A stretch of DNA of 64,000 bases from Osmia lignaria lignaria (taxonomy: Eukaryota; Arthropoda; Insecta; Hymenoptera; Megachilidae). The stretch covers positions 8,630,256-8,694,255 of the forward strand of contig NC_135041.1 of assembly GCF_051020975.1 (NCBI RefSeq). The letters are read 5' to 3'. A model generated the notes under the pieces. The model made no database searches. It saw only the letters and a program-made list of their open reading frames with translations, and had not been told where the DNA came from. This document shows positions 1 to 12,470 of the stretch, piece after piece; position 1 is the stretch's first letter; each line of letters starts with the position of its first letter. The position numbers and the translations under genes were made by a program.

Positions 1-3000
1 AAACTTTTTTACCACAGTTGTAGCAGCAGACTTTAGACTACTTAAACCACCGAGTATTATTTCATTAGATTTCTTTCCCGTTATACTTGTGGAACTGTAA
101 CAAACATCTTTAATAAGACTTTTGTCCGAAGTTGGCCAGCTTCTGTAGCTTAATAAATAAACTTGTCTTACCCAAAACTCAGTTTCAGACTTGAACCCAG
201 ACTTGAAAGACTCGAAGTAACACTATCTTTCTGGGACCAAATGCTACTTATTTCTAATCTTTCCCGTTCCTTGTCTTGTTCACCTTGCTGTGCTACGGAA
301 TGCGGCATTGTTTCACTCCTCTGCAACTGACCACCTATTGCTACACCAGCTTCATCTACTGTTTGATGAAACGTCGCACTACGTGGTAAAATACTACTGC
401 AAAGTTATGATATATTGTGAAAAATATGAAAGGAATTAAATTGATTAAAAACACAAGTAATAAAAATTAAAAATATACCTTCGAAATAAAAGGGGACCCC
501 CTGGTCGTTCCTCAACGTTGTTGAAGATAGTTAAAGTACACGTTGAACAATTTGAATCATTCTCTTCGGAAGGTGAAACAACTGGTGTTTCGTCGTTCAT
601 TAAAGCACCCAATGGGTCATTTTCTGTAACTGGTGTACGAACCGGACTTTTTAGCGGTGATTCCATATTCCGAATCATTCTAGAAAAGAAAGGAATATAA
701 GCAACACGATATTCAAATAATCTTTTTTTATATAATTACCTTTGATTCAATTGTATATTATCCAATTCTTCTGTTTGTATAACATTTAACGCTGAATCCT
801 TAACGATACTATTCTGACGAGGGAGCTTCTTTATTTCAAATGGTCCATAGTCTGGCAAATCTGAGACGGAACTGCCTTTAGTAGCTATCATCGATTAAAG
901 TAAAATAATAAAATAAAAATCTACCTCTAAAGAAAAAAAAAAGGATATTGAAATAACTTAAAACAATACTTACAATCACTATGCGCGGCCTCGGTGTCTT
1001 GAGAATGAGAACTATCAAGACTAGACCTAGAAAATGCATGTTCCATACTTGCAGTTTTGCCATCTACAGCTAATAATTCTGCATTTGAACTTAGTCTTCT
1101 TCTTGCACTTCTTTTACCGGCACGTTTAAATAAAGCTGCTCCAACAATAGCGTTTCGCAATTTATTCCACATCAACTGACTGGAATTTGTCATATCAGAT
1201 GGCCAAGTTGCTTCCAGTACAGCCTATAATAATAAAGAGAATGATATTCCGGATAGGATAAAATCGAAATTTTTGTAAAGAGAAAAAAAATTGAACCTTG
1301 TTATAAAATCCATAAGTAAGAGCATTTGGTTGAACTCCACTACGTTTCATATGAAATAATAATTTTACTGCTAGAACAGGCTGTCCATAAACACCGCACA
1401 GTTGCATCATAGCTCTATAGCAAACCTAAAATTGATACCTTATACGGTAAGATTCGTTAACAAAGTTTAATGATTAAACAGTTATTTAAATATGTAAGAA
1501 TAAAAAAATTTACTTCTTCGATAGGATCAAGGTGTAATTTTGGCATTTTAACTAATAGATCGTAAGCTTGATGTAAAATTGTAGCCGGCTGATTGGAAAC
1601 TTGTAACATAGCTGGTAAATGCAGGAACCAAAGGCTATAACAAGTGCCGAGTAGACATCTGCCCCACCTATCTGGCATTGCTGCCTAAAAGCACGAGATA
1701 AGTATTTTAAACATATTTACCAAATACAGTACCTTATCACCTCCATTACAGGCACCCAACTGAACCTTCAATGAGTACTGTAAATGGTAATCACCAACGA
1801 TCTCCACACTATTCAAGATTAACAAATGAAAATTAATTTTAAAAAGTACTTTGATTACCTGTTTACGCGCCATCCTTTGCGCCACTTTAATTTCATGCTT
1901 GGTTCTGCGCGCCATAGGACTTCCTGGTATTATTCCGAAGGCACTTAAGTTCGGATTTTTTATGTTGAAATTTTTCAGTGGTCTTATTAGTTCGGGATTT
2001 AATTTAAACGTGCGATATGTTATCGGCAATTGATTCGGACCAGCTTCCGGTGGAGGTATATATACGGTTCGTTCACTATGTTGAGATTCATCCAACTCCA
2101 AAAGAGGCACTATAGAATATATTGAGCAGTATTATTAATGTTTATTAGTCTATTCTAGCAACCATATATTTTAAAATGGTTACTATTTTCTATTTTCTTA
2201 CTATTTTCTTCCTCGATGCGCTCTGTACATTCGTCAAAAAACGCTAAACCAGCCATATCCATATCGGATACAAAGCTTGTCTCTTCTATAAACCTGAATC
2301 AAATATTGCAAATGAAAAATGAACGATATAAAAATTTTCTCATGTAATAAGACAATATACCTTATAAACATCTGAGTCTTCACTAACATACTATAAAATT
2401 TTGCATGAGCCTTATCTCGGCTTCTGAGAAACGCTTGTATGTTAAATAAACTGGTTGGATCAGTAGAACCAACAGTTGGAGCTTTTGTAATCGGCAATAA
2501 AAAAGCACGATATCCTTTTAATACCGTAGCAGTGAATCTTAAAAAAGCATCCTGAATCTCGAGTTCTATAGCTTGTTCTTTTCGTTTTAGCTGAAAGTCT
2601 TTGTCAACACTGAATTCCTCGTCATCTGTATCTAAAAATTAAATCAAACGATCATCGAAAAGAAAAACAACAATAACAATAGCAAATTACCTTTCATAGA
2701 TGAATATCTCTTTCCCAAAGAAATCAATTCCGAATAAAGATGATCCAGACAGTTTCTAAGTTGCCTGGCTGCTTTTTTAGGCAATAATTTCACATTTAAA
2801 TATTTCTTGTCGTCACAAATTGCAATATTGTTTGTGTCTAAATTTACACAATTAACGTCAGAGGGAGGATCGTATAAATCAAAAAATCTAGAATCAACGC
2901 CTATTAAAAACGGTAATGGTGCATGCAGAACCTAAAATACAAAACATAGAATGTGTTATACTGTATCTGTTGTTTATCAATTGGCGAGGTATAAAAATAT

Positions 3001-4805
3001 ATTACCTCAGCTAAACCTAATGGGCACAAAGGTATATATGGACATTGCCACTTAAATGGGAATAGTATCATAGCGATTGCTTCGCTTACTGATGTAAGTA
3101 CATCAGGACGCAATGAATGTACAAGTATTTTCTGTTCAGTAAGGATTAACAATAATATAAGTAAACAATTGTCAGGTCCTAAATTGATGAGTAATTGTCG
3201 AAAACTGGCACCAGACCTAGGTAGCGCCAAATCTTCTGGCTGAGTCAAAACCAATCTATCATTAGCACTTAACTGTACGAAAATTCTTGGTCTTTGTGGG
3301 CTCGGAAATGGTATGTCGTACAAAAAATATGCTATATATTTCTCAATAGGAACGTTCTGCAGTTTGTTATTACACATGCTATGTAAAAACACTAAAAACT
3401 TTTCAAATGCGTCAAAAAATGGCCAATGAGACAGGATGCATATAGATTTACTTATATTCAATGATTGAGTGGCAGGATTTGTGAATTGTAACTTTTCCAA
3501 CTGTGCAGGAGTAAGTTTCTTAAATATTCCAGGTTGTTTGTGTATTCTTGTTTTCAACTCCTGATAGTCAATATCTGTGTGTTCAACTGGAACAAGAAAG
3601 AAATTTTTAATAATTTAATACTCGACTGTGAAAGTCCCGCGTGTGGAGAGGAACTCGTTCAATCGGCAATATAGCGAGAGTTTACTATATGTATGTTCAT
3701 ACCAGAATTCTTCATGTTCTCCATGAGTACATCAGTAAGTGGTTCGTTTTCTTTAAAATTTGAAATATCTATTTCTAATTCAAGTTCTTCATAAAACGTT
3801 ATTGCCGAACCGTATATCTTTTGAGCTGCATCTGCCACTGTTAAAACAAATGTTGAAAACACTGGCTTAGGTTTGCATGCAACTTTCGGCCAGCATTCAA
3901 TCGTTGCTCCCATCGGTAAACAAAACATTGCGACAGAATTTGGGAAGACAAAACTGCTATAATCAGATGTCGGATATTTGAACAATATAGCAGGCTTAAA
4001 TGATATTAAATTTGCTCGATTCATGGATTTCTTATAACACAAATATACGTCGCTGCCCACCATGCCTTTATTCAAATTTTTATTAATAACACAAAATGCA
4101 TGTGGGGGCGTTTCTCCTTTATTTGTTAAGATGACACATATGTCTGTCACCACTAATGAATTGCATGCCATTTTATGACTTGCGCGTCTGTATGTCACGA
4201 ATATTTTTGACGACGAATTATTCACGTTCGCTAGATGCCCTTTCGGAGTTTCCAATACCATTTCCGCATCCTGCATTATACGTTCTTTGCCATCATATAT
4301 TACACCTGAAATTGTCACTTGTTATTAAATGCATACCTTGTTATAAAAAATATTTATAGTATTATTTATTTCTTAACTTTAGAACACAATGCTCAATGTT
4401 TTATAATTGATTATATGAAATTACATTATAGGGGGGAATATTTAAATCTTATACATGACCGTTCAGGCTTATTTTACCTATATCAACTAAAGGAGGTTTG
4501 TCTCTTCCTCTTCGATAACATAAGTAACATTCATTTGTTCTTAAACTTCCATGATTTAAATCAGCAGGCAGACCTGACACAGTGTGTTCTAACACAGTAT
4601 ATCCTTCAGGACATTGTTCACCCAATGCTGGAAATATAATGGCAAGATCGGTAATTGGAGGTTTCATGTGCACATCTTTGACGTGTGTTCCTTCTTGATA
4701 CCAATCTTCTAACTTTTCATCATTTTCATTATCACTGGCAAAATCATTGTCTTGTCCTGGTAAGCCAGCAATGACAAAGTAATCTGCTACTCTCCTTTCA
4801 TCCAT
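1..4805 (-). CDS. Crag: DENND4/Crag-type DENN-domain Rab guanine nucleotide exchange factor, 5' portion (partial)
   Basis: Fourteen coding exons read right to left: 4805-4478, 4305-3703, 3586-3006, 2931-2691, 2631-2361, 2293-2202, 2109-1859, 1684-1514, 1425-1297, 1223-974, 884-740, 679-479, 396-172 and 94-<1. All junctions are GT/AG and keep frame, giving 1,194 residues before the window edge. The start is the ATG at 4805, opening MDERRVADYFVIAGLPG. Visible domains are an N-terminal MABP-like region with the YRR repeats (about 40-200), uDENN (about 200-310), cDENN (about 320-510, with GPDNCLLILLLILTEQKILVHS), dDENN (about 585-700) and the PPR-like stretch typical of DENND4 (about 848-889, with GQPVLAVKLLFHMKRSGVQP). 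Beyond that it is Ser-rich. Family knowledge: DENND4 proteins activate Rab10, and fly Crag does so in polarised basement-membrane secretion and also acts on Rab11. The 3' end lies outside the window. The family call is firm; the orthologue symbol is by similarity only. Confidence 0.93.
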
Positions 4806-6540
4806 GGTTATCTAATCATTAGAATTCAGGAATGTTTACAAACTATAATATAATTTAACATATAATTCTACACAATAAATTAACAAATAATACTAACTTT
4901 AAATAATAGAAAAATCCTTCACATGGCACTTAAACAACCCTCTCCAAGCTTTCCTCATATATTTTTTAGATTATCTTTATTATTTTCTATTAAAAAATAC
5001 TTTACTCAAATAATAATCTTTGAACAAATTATATTGCACAAACATCCTATAAATACAATGAAATAAGTTAATAAGTAATAGTATTAAATAATTATATATT
5101 ATTATTGACTAACACTCATATTAATACAATAAAAATCATTGGGTTACCTTTTAAAATTTACATTTATTTCAATCATTCCATTTTTTCTCTCATTAATTTC
5201 TTTGAATGTTTTCAAGGTTAGTATTTATAGAAACACCACATTTAAATTTTGAGAAAAATAATAATACATTTGTACACGTATTTACACTATATTTACAATT
5301 ATTTTGTTAGAAACATATCTTTTTCAAGTGTACAATTTAATACATACTGATTTAAATTGTTTATGAGTTACTCTATACACAAAATTATGAAATAAGTATT
5401 TTTTTTTATTTGTTAATCAAGAGAAAAGGTTTTAAAATAAATAACAAATTACAAAAGATTACAATAATATTGATAATACTTGCAGTTGTTCACTATACTT
5501 TATACAATAATCACAACAAAACGTTTTCAACAATTCGATTTGAAAGTTAAATATTTCTAGGTTATGTGTCATACCAACTACCTTACATATACGTTTACTC
5601 TAATCAGGGGAGACGTTATTGAAATGTGACGCAAACTTTCTACTGAAAACACTTTTTTTGTAGATTAAATTTTTATAAGGTTTTAAATACACGTACCAGA
5701 AGATTCAACTAAACATTGAGAAAAGAGATTGAACATAAATTTGTATCACAAATTACACAAATACGAAATGTTTAAATTAAGAAATATCGTATGCCTGTGT
5801 TTGGTACAATAAGTGAATTAGATCTATTATTATTTTTTCTTTGAAGGAATATATAGGCAAGTAATTTTTACATTTATATTAACTCTTTGAAGTCTCAGGT
5901 ATACAATACGTATTATTAAGTGCCGTGAATATATATTAATGAACCTTCTGTTGAATATTAACGAGTTATTAAATTAAATGCGGGTAACACTTATACAGCT
6001 TTTAAAATAAAATTAATGACGTAATGTTTTTGTACTAACATAAGAGTAAACAATCTTTCTAAACAAATAACATATTTAATATAGGGTATGTTTTTATTTA
6101 TTATAGATATCACAATTCTACACAAATATGATTTGTTGATATGTAAAAAATTTGTGTAAGGCTTATGTAACACGAAGTATGTAAATGTCACTTATAAAAT
6201 ATTAAAATTCTCGATAAACGTATAAAGAATAACCATTTACAATGGAAACATTAGGATCAGATGCTTAATTGTTCTGTAATTTGTGGTTAGGTATTTACTT
6301 GCCAAATTATTAACAAAACATTACGGAAGTTTGAATAGTAAAAATATCAAAAAAGAAAAGTTTATAATGATTTGTTATTAATTTCTATACCAAAATGAAG
6401 ATTCAAAAACTGAAGTTAAGAATACTGATCAAGATATGGAGTATTTAAAAACAAATTAGATATATAAATATAATTTTATTTTTTAAATTCTTTAAGGTGA
6501 TGCGAGCGTCGAAAACTTTATCGACAGTCCCTAGAAAAAT
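4806..6540. other. AT-rich non-coding stretch upstream of Crag
   Basis: About 1.7 kb of very AT-rich sequence with no coding signature. A possible 3' splice site for a 5' UTR exon lies just upstream of the Crag ATG on the minus strand (ctaatgattag at about 4810-4820), so part of this is probably a 5' UTR intron. No other gene, RNA or repeat seen. Confidence 0.5.
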
Positions 6541-6544
6541 CCCT

Positions 6545-6880
6545 AGACGCGAGTTCTCAAATTACATCGTCATTTCTAAACAAAATGCAAAAAGATTTGA
6601 GGGACATGTCCAGGTGGCCCTAAAGAATGGTACTCTGGTCCTTATATTATCCAAATCGTCAAAAAATTATAAAATATTGAAATTTATGTGTATCAACCGT
6701 CAAGAAAATGGCGGATCGGACTCATCTGCATCAATTTATTCGTAATATAAACATTTCTGCCAATAGTTTGTCCAAATGGGTACCAGACTACCATTCTTTG
6801 GGTCGGATAGAATAAAACGAGCACCTAAGGGATAATATATAAGTCTCCAGGAAGAAGTAATTTGAGAACTACGATTTCGT
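6545..6880. repeat. Imperfect inverted-repeat (fold-back/MITE-like) element
   Basis: Two separate pairs of inverted arms are nested. The outer pair is gagttctcaaattac near 6550 against gtaatttgagaact near 6858. The inner pair is ctaaagaatggtactctggt near 6620 against accagactaccattctttgg near 6782. The spacing on each side is similar (roughly 90-100 bp), so the element could fold along most of its length. The 82-codon ORF inside (6497-6745) resembles nothing and is ignored. Element ends are not defined. Confidence 0.55.
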
Positions 6881-7467
6881 TGATTGTTCATTCGCGAAAG
6901 ACGTCAAAAAGGTAAAACAGACCACAAATTTAGTTCTTCGTTTTTTCTGTAGGGCGCAGTTCGTTCGTTTTCTGGGCTCGACCGCGTGCTCATTCACAGC
7001 TCGTATATGTGAATATGTGTGCGTCGACCGAATCGATTGATTATAATTTTTATACATATTAACATTTCGCTTATGCGTACATTGCACATAAGTGTCAAAA
7101 TTTATATCTGAAATAATATGTTCTTAAATATTTCGTATCAAAATCACGCCATAGGAAAGTGTTATTAAAGCAATATTTCCCTTTATTTATTACATAATTA
7201 CAATAATATAAAATATAATACAAGACGGTTGTTGTTAAAAAAGTACATTATTCGATTTTTTCGCTGATATTTATTGTATGAACGATTCCATTACGATTAG
7301 CATTACAGTTTCGAAACTTCTACCAATGGCTGTGATTGGTTGTTTCATTCGGCATCCTTTCATTTCGACCAATGAGACACGTCGCTGTGTGAGCGAGTGC
7401 GTCGATTTGTGACGCAGTACAGCATTCCTCTTCGAAGCTTCGTTCGTCTTGCACGTGTCTGCAACAG
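6880..7467. promoter_or_regulatory. CpG-bearing region between Crag and the lncRNA locus, probable divergent promoter
   Basis: After a long AT-rich tract, CpG-containing sequence appears (6890-7030 and 7370-7460). It separates the minus-strand Crag gene from the plus-strand spliced locus. The segment 7380-7467 ends in a strong plus-strand 5' splice site (CAG|GTAAGATT), so it probably contains the first exon of the locus to the right. The promoter role is inferred; no TATA box was identified. Confidence 0.45.
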
Positions 7468-7789
7468 GTAAGATTAAATTATCTTCAAACATTAAATTAA
7501 ATTGTCTTTCGGATGTTAAAAGTACAAAAAATAGAAAGAATAGCTAGAGAGAAGTCTAGATTCCTGATTTTTGATATTAATTCGAGGTTATCTTTAAAAA
7601 TACAAGAGTTGAAAGTTTGTGCTCTTGCCGCGATTGTACAATGAGGTTGGAACAGCAGAATTTGAATTACTTTCCCTTTTATATCGTTAATTTCCTAACC
7701 AATAGTGAACGTTTTTAATATTCTTTCATACAATTTACTGTTTGATATTTAATAACGTTATTTCTTGAGCATCGTAATATTATGAGACC

Positions 7790-7949
7790 TGTTCGTCTAC
7801 CGCCTTCTGTTCGGCTGGGGACGAACATTACCGAATAATACCGAAGCGGTGCCGACCGGTCTTCGTCGGGAAGGAAGGTCTCGCCATTTCTCTCACGAAC
7901 GTCGAAGTGACAAGACGTGTTGAGAGCATTCTTCCGTATAAGTAATAAG
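7790..7949 (+). ncRNA. CpG-rich candidate (alternative first) exon of the lncRNA locus
   Basis: About 160 bp of higher-GC sequence with many CpGs stands in AT-rich flanks. It ends at two overlapping plus-strand donors (gtaata at 7942, gtgagc at 7949). No good acceptor is seen at its left, so it may be an alternative first exon with its own promoter. Not provable from sequence. Confidence 0.35.
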
Positions 7950-8054
7950 TGAGCATTGTATCTATTAAAATATTTTGCATAAATTATAGTTCGATCGTTT
8001 ATTATTGTTGATTACATTTTATGTACATAAATTGGTATTTCTTTTTTGTTACAG

Positions 8055-8107
8055 ATATTTGATGGATATTGAAAGGACGCCATGATATGGGTTTGAAATA
8101 GAATTTC
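8055..8107 (+). ncRNA. Candidate 53-nt internal exon of the lncRNA locus
   Basis: It is bounded by a strong acceptor (cttttttgttacag) and a consensus donor (gtaaga). A short ATG-initiated reading frame has no recognisable product. Confidence 0.45.
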
Positions 8108-8928
8108 GTAAGAATTTATTGTTTTAATTTATTCTAATCAATTATTAACATTTATTATTACTTGTCTTTTATTGAGTCGTTGTTAATTGTAAGCATTTTT
8201 GATAATTACTTGCTACCAAAGTCAAGAAAGAAAAGATTAGAGACATTTTTTTTCTTTAACCAATTCATAGAAAAAGAATAATTAATTTTTCATTTTATTA
8301 AATAATTTCGTCCAGTATTTTAATACATTTGTTTTAAACTAGAACAAAATTGAAATAATTCGTATTCTACTGCAAATGATTGCTTCTCTTCTGCAATTAT
8401 TAATTATTTTAAACAATCTATTTTTGTTAAATCGTAGTAATTATATTATAATGTCCAGTTTTCGATGTAAGTTAAAATTAAAATGGAATCACGTTTTTAA
8501 ATCACATGCTGTTTAAGCATGATTAATTATTGGATTTTGCTTATTGAAAAGAATTAGATAATTTATAAATTACTACGTAATAGAATTTCCTACAATTTTT
8601 AATATGCTTACAATCTTAACAACAAAAATCCACTGCTTTAACAAAATAGTTTATTATATGTATTTAACAATGATTTTTTATCCTTGTAATATTCATTGGA
8701 ATAATTATCAACAATTATTTAATACATTTCGTTATTACGATGTTATCTAGGATCCATATTCAACTCAAATAATATTCGTGTTCGTTGAAAATATTTCACG
8801 AACACTGATATTTCCATTTACACATAACAGTATTTCTTTAACGAATGCTTAATAGGAAGAATGTTTTGTTCTTTTTTTTTGTATATTTCCATCCAGCCTC
8901 ATCCCTGCTCACTAAGCTTTTCTTCTAG

Positions 8929-9305
8929 GAATTGTTGTGGCCGCGCGCAAGGCGGTCGGTAGAGTCAGTGTTTGCACGTACTTCCAATGTTTTGATTTTG
9001 ACAAGGGTGAAATGGTCCTGAATAGAGTTGCGTTTGTACGATTAGGAATCACGCGATAGTAGAGTCAGTGTTTGCTGCGTATTATAAAATATTTTCTAGA
9101 GTATCGCGGCTCTGCTTTTTCCTTTTTCATCGTGAAAGTAGAATCACTACAATTGTTCGCCGGAAATTATTCACGGTCGCGTTATTAGTATTTCATATCT
9201 ATATTTTTATTTTTAATTTTTTTTTCTAATTGCTCGATATATCCGGTATTAGAGTCAGTGCACCACTGAAGAGGAGTCTTGGGCGTTGCTCCATAAGGAA
9301 AGAGT
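8929..9305 (+). ncRNA. Candidate 377-nt exon carrying three AGAGTCAGTG motifs
   Basis: The acceptor is aagcttttcttctag and the donor is gtaagtatc. Inside, the decamer AGAGTCAGTG occurs at 8961, 9061 and 9251; the first two copies extend to AGAGTCAGTGTTTGC. Three exact copies in 300 bp exceed chance and suggest a repeated RNA or DNA binding site. Confidence 0.5.
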
Positions 9306-9848
9306 GTAAGTATCTTATTACTTTATTTAATTAATTTTAATTCAAGTAGAATAATTTACAATTTCAACACTTGATAGTTGAGAGTTATTTTTCATTGTTA
9401 ATATTTGATAAAATCCAAATTTATATATAATTTTATTACAATAAGAATTGATAATTTTCAAAATTAACCGTAATTCTTTTTTGTTTTGTTACAGATGAAT
9501 TTTTTGATTTTGCCGAGTTCCTGGATACCTGATGATGGCTTTCTTCACGACTTCCGTCTTGGTACGTCACTTAATTGCCTTTTATTAAAATAGAATAATT
9601 TACAATTTCAATACTTGATAATTGAGAGTTCTTTTTAATTGCTATTGCTAATATTTTATAAAATTCAATTTCATATATAATTTTATTAGAATAAAAATTG
9701 ATAATTTGCAAAATTAACCGTAATTCTTTTTTGTTTTGTTACAGATGAATTTTCTTCACGACTTCCGTGTTCTCCTACAAGGCAGCCTCCTACCTGGTGT
9801 TGTCCATCTTCCTACTTGACTGTCGGAAGAAGAGTATATCTGCGAACG
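9306..9848 (+). repeat. Tandemly duplicated intron-exon unit
   Basis: Intron 9306-9494 (189 bp) and intron 9562-9744 (183 bp) are clear duplicates of each other. They share, for instance, gaattgataattt-like and aaaattaaccgtaattc blocks and an identical ttttttgttttgttacag acceptor. The exons that follow (9495-9561 and 9745-9848) both begin ATGAATTTT and both contain CTTCACGACTTCCGT. The duplication spans intron and exon together, so it happened at the DNA level. Joined, the two exons stay open for about 57 codons, but the product is unlike any family I know. Confidence 0.75.
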
Positions 9849-9956
9849 GTGAGTCGCATGTTTTATGGTTCCTCTAGTGCCCAATCATGTCGTAGGACGA
9901 ATGGTCCGAATCGACACGGGTTACTAGTTGTATACGTGCTTGGCAAGCATAGTGAC

Positions 9957-9982
9957 CATGGGTATGATTATACATACCCATG
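9957..9982 (+). other. Perfect 10-bp hairpin
   Basis: CATGGGTATG, a six-base loop (attata), then CATACCCATG. It lies about 110 bp after the last donor of the exon chain, in sequence of unknown status. It is too short for a microRNA precursor by itself. Confidence 0.6.
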
Positions 9983-10760
9983 AGTAGTAACATTTTTATT
10001 GTTTCATTTCATTTAGTTAGGCTAGGTCTTCTTGTACTCCGCGTTTTAATATCATTTCAATTCCACATATTCTAATAGATATTTTTGAAATATATGAATG
10101 CTCTTAAATATTCTTAACTGTGGAATTAGAATATTTTAATACCGAAACAATTTTATTTAGTCTGTCTGTAATAGAGAAGTCAAATACTATCTGACTTAAT
10201 TATTGCGATGGTTCAAAGCAATATAATATTGATAGTATTATGTAATATGTATACTGGATATACATATTAATGATGTTATTACATTGATTTAATTACATTT
10301 TGTACATTATAAATTCAAATATGATTTGAGAATTTTTTCCGAGTAGTTTAACTTATTTACACGTTCATGAAAAAATGAACAATTTATGTGCAAGAAGACA
10401 ATTCGTGACGGGTAGACTTCCAAGTCAGAGTGATCTATTTCAACACATTTTGCGTATTCTTGAAAAGTTACTCTGAGGAGGGAGTCGCTCGAGGATGCTT
10501 TAATCTTTTATTAATTTTTACAATATATTCTTTTTTCATTGTAAAGAATTTTTAATTAGTCATTTTGCTTTTAATAAAATATCAAATTCAATTTTGACAT
10601 TAAATTCCTTTTTATTAGAGTTTTGCCTTTATTAAATTAGTGTTGCGAGAAATTTTCGACGCGAGAGTAAATATGACGATGCACTGACTAGTATTCGGTG
10701 GGAATCCTTTTGGTTTTTAAACTCAATCCTATGTATTATTTAATTAATCAAATTAGTTAT

Positions 10761-11070
10761 AAGGATTCCGCGGCATAAGACCGTGAACACCATCTCTGGG
10801 AGATATACCCATGCATTACTAGGCCTTTGCAGGCGCAGCTTTAGAATACGGAACATATGAAAATATGTTACCATATTCTAAACTGTAGTCCTTTTGTCTA
10901 TACTATGGGCGTCCGCAAATCTGACACCGTTGGATGCAACGTGTTGGACGGGCGGGTAGCGCTCTTAGCGAAGGGGTGCACTCTGTCCTGGCGTTACGAC
11001 GTCCAGGCGGGGTGGGTGGTATGTAGCGTCTGGCGTAAGTCTAGGGGGCGTGAGACCCTTCGTTGCCAGC
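10761..11070 (+). ncRNA. 310-nt structured RNA-like module, copy A
   Basis: Near-exact duplicate of 13256-13565: same length, three mismatches at two sites. Predicted helices include 10840-10882, where a 9-bp outer stem (TTTAGAATA/TATTCTAAA), a GG/CC pair and a 7-bp inner stem (AACATAT/ATATGTT) are closed by a GAAA tetraloop. At 10924-10944, CGTTG/CAACG encloses GATG with flanking ACA/TGT. At 10987-11007, CCTGG/CCAGG surrounds CGT/ACG with a TACG loop. At 11030-11069, CTGGC/GCCAG is the closing stem. An upstream GGAATCC near 10700 can pair with GGATTCC at 10763, and the same pairing exists in copy B around a different loop. A reading frame of about 70 codons runs through both copies but has no recognisable domain. 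Identity as a known RNA class was not found. Confidence 0.6.
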
Positions 11071-12470
11071 TGATATTAGCAGTGCACCATGTTTGCGTCA
11101 TAGTTACTCTATTTTGCTTTTCAGTATTTGTTCTTAAAGTTTTATATTTACAAAGTCGAGTCACTTTTATTAAAATAGTGAAATATTAGCCCGTTAGATG
11201 TTTATGTACTAATCATGTTTGTAGATCAGGATTTTCAGGTTTAACCCTTTCCGTGTTTATTGCCAAAGCCCATTCACGTGCCCAGGTGCTACTTGGATGG
11301 GTAGAGGCAATGGGCACGATGACCTAGTTCATAAAAATAATAATTAATAAGCGGCTGGCATTGTGTTAGTATATCGTGCACGACGTAATTTCCACATATG
11401 GTGTGTATGGTGTTTTTAGGCTGTGGGATTGCGTCGGTTTAATAACTTTTTCATTTAACTTTTAATTTGAAATAATATTTTATTCAACAAGATGTACAAT
11501 GAACGTACAAACCAAATAGTATTATTACCATTACTATTACTATATTGCCATTATTATTACCATGATTATTACCATTATTATGAAATATTCTATATCAAAG
11601 TAGTTAATTAAATTTTGTAATTATCATTATACGCAATGATTGCTAGCCTTGCCAGACGATTTCAGTGAAAAATGGTACGTACCGTAGAGTGTGATGTGAG
11701 ATGAAACTCGGGTGACGGAGACGTCCCGGGACGTTCTCCCTAGTTTAGGCTCTTGCGCCCGGGTGGAGTGTATGGGGGTCGTGGAATGAATTTTTGTGAG
11801 AATGTGATTTTGCCTTTTTTAAATATAGCGTTAGGTAGGTAGGTAGTATACCTTCTGGTGTGTGTGATAGATTGTAAGTAGGTAGGGCCGGGACAGGTTG
11901 TCACAGTCTCTTGGTCGGGTAGGCGCGATTTCGCGTGATCAACCTGTACCTGGAATATATTTGAAGAATTGACGATACTATCGATACGAACGGAGTATGC
12001 CGCTCGCCTTCGATTCTATCTGTATAATTTTTCAAATTTTTGGCGACTTCATAAATCGTCATACGCGATCGCGATGGCACGAAACGCACAAGTTCTGCTC
12101 GAGCATGGCACGTGTGCACGAACAACGACTTATATAAAGTCCTTTTTCGTCCACGTGTCAATTAGAGTTTCGCGATTTTTCTTTTTTGTTGATTGTTTTT
12201 TTTGTTTTGCGAATTTGCAAGTCTCGAGCTTTAGATATAAGTTTCAGGTGGGTGGACCGCCCGAAGAAAGAAAAGGCTATATGCCGAAGCGCCCCGACAA
12301 ACTGTCTTTCAAGAGGGGAACTACTAATGATTTTGCATCCTTTTGCAAAAAAGGATGGAAAATCATTATCGTTACTACTTTGTCACTGTGCTTGCCTGTA
12401 GTTGTAGTTTTGTAATTTCAGGACAAGAGGGGGCCCGTGACCCCCATGATTTTGGGCAAATCGCGTTTTC
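11071..12470. other. Spacer between module A and the motif array, CpG-bearing
   Basis: It contains a TAGG-rich stretch (about 11831-11890, ttaggtaggtaggtag) and a 23-base hairpin-forming palindrome at 11717-11739 centred on CCCGGG. It also holds a candidate inverted segment at about 11265-11325 (cacgtgccc against gggcacgatg). Several short ORFs on both strands (11.9-12.4 kb) look like chance. No protein family recognised. Confidence 0.4.

Noticed and set aside
1740..1808. Open stretch between Crag exons 7 and 8 on the minus strand (GDYHLQYSLKVQLG)
   Set aside because: Entering it from the only nearby acceptor with the phase of exon 7 hits a stop at once, whereas joining 1859 directly to 1684 keeps frame and fits the family order.
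10857..11189. ORF shared by the two 310-nt modules as a possible small protein
   Set aside because: The shared part has no domain, the C-termini diverge at once outside the module, and the region reads better as RNA structure. A peptide cannot be fully excluded.
11825..11850. let-7-like string (ggtaggtaggtagtatacc)
   Set aside because: It does not match the let-7 mature sequence and no precursor arm is present.
12020..12075. aaatttttggcg as an Sm site of a spliceosomal RNA
   Set aside because: No matching 5' sequence or 3' stem of U1, U2, U4, U5, U11, U12 or U4atac is seen.
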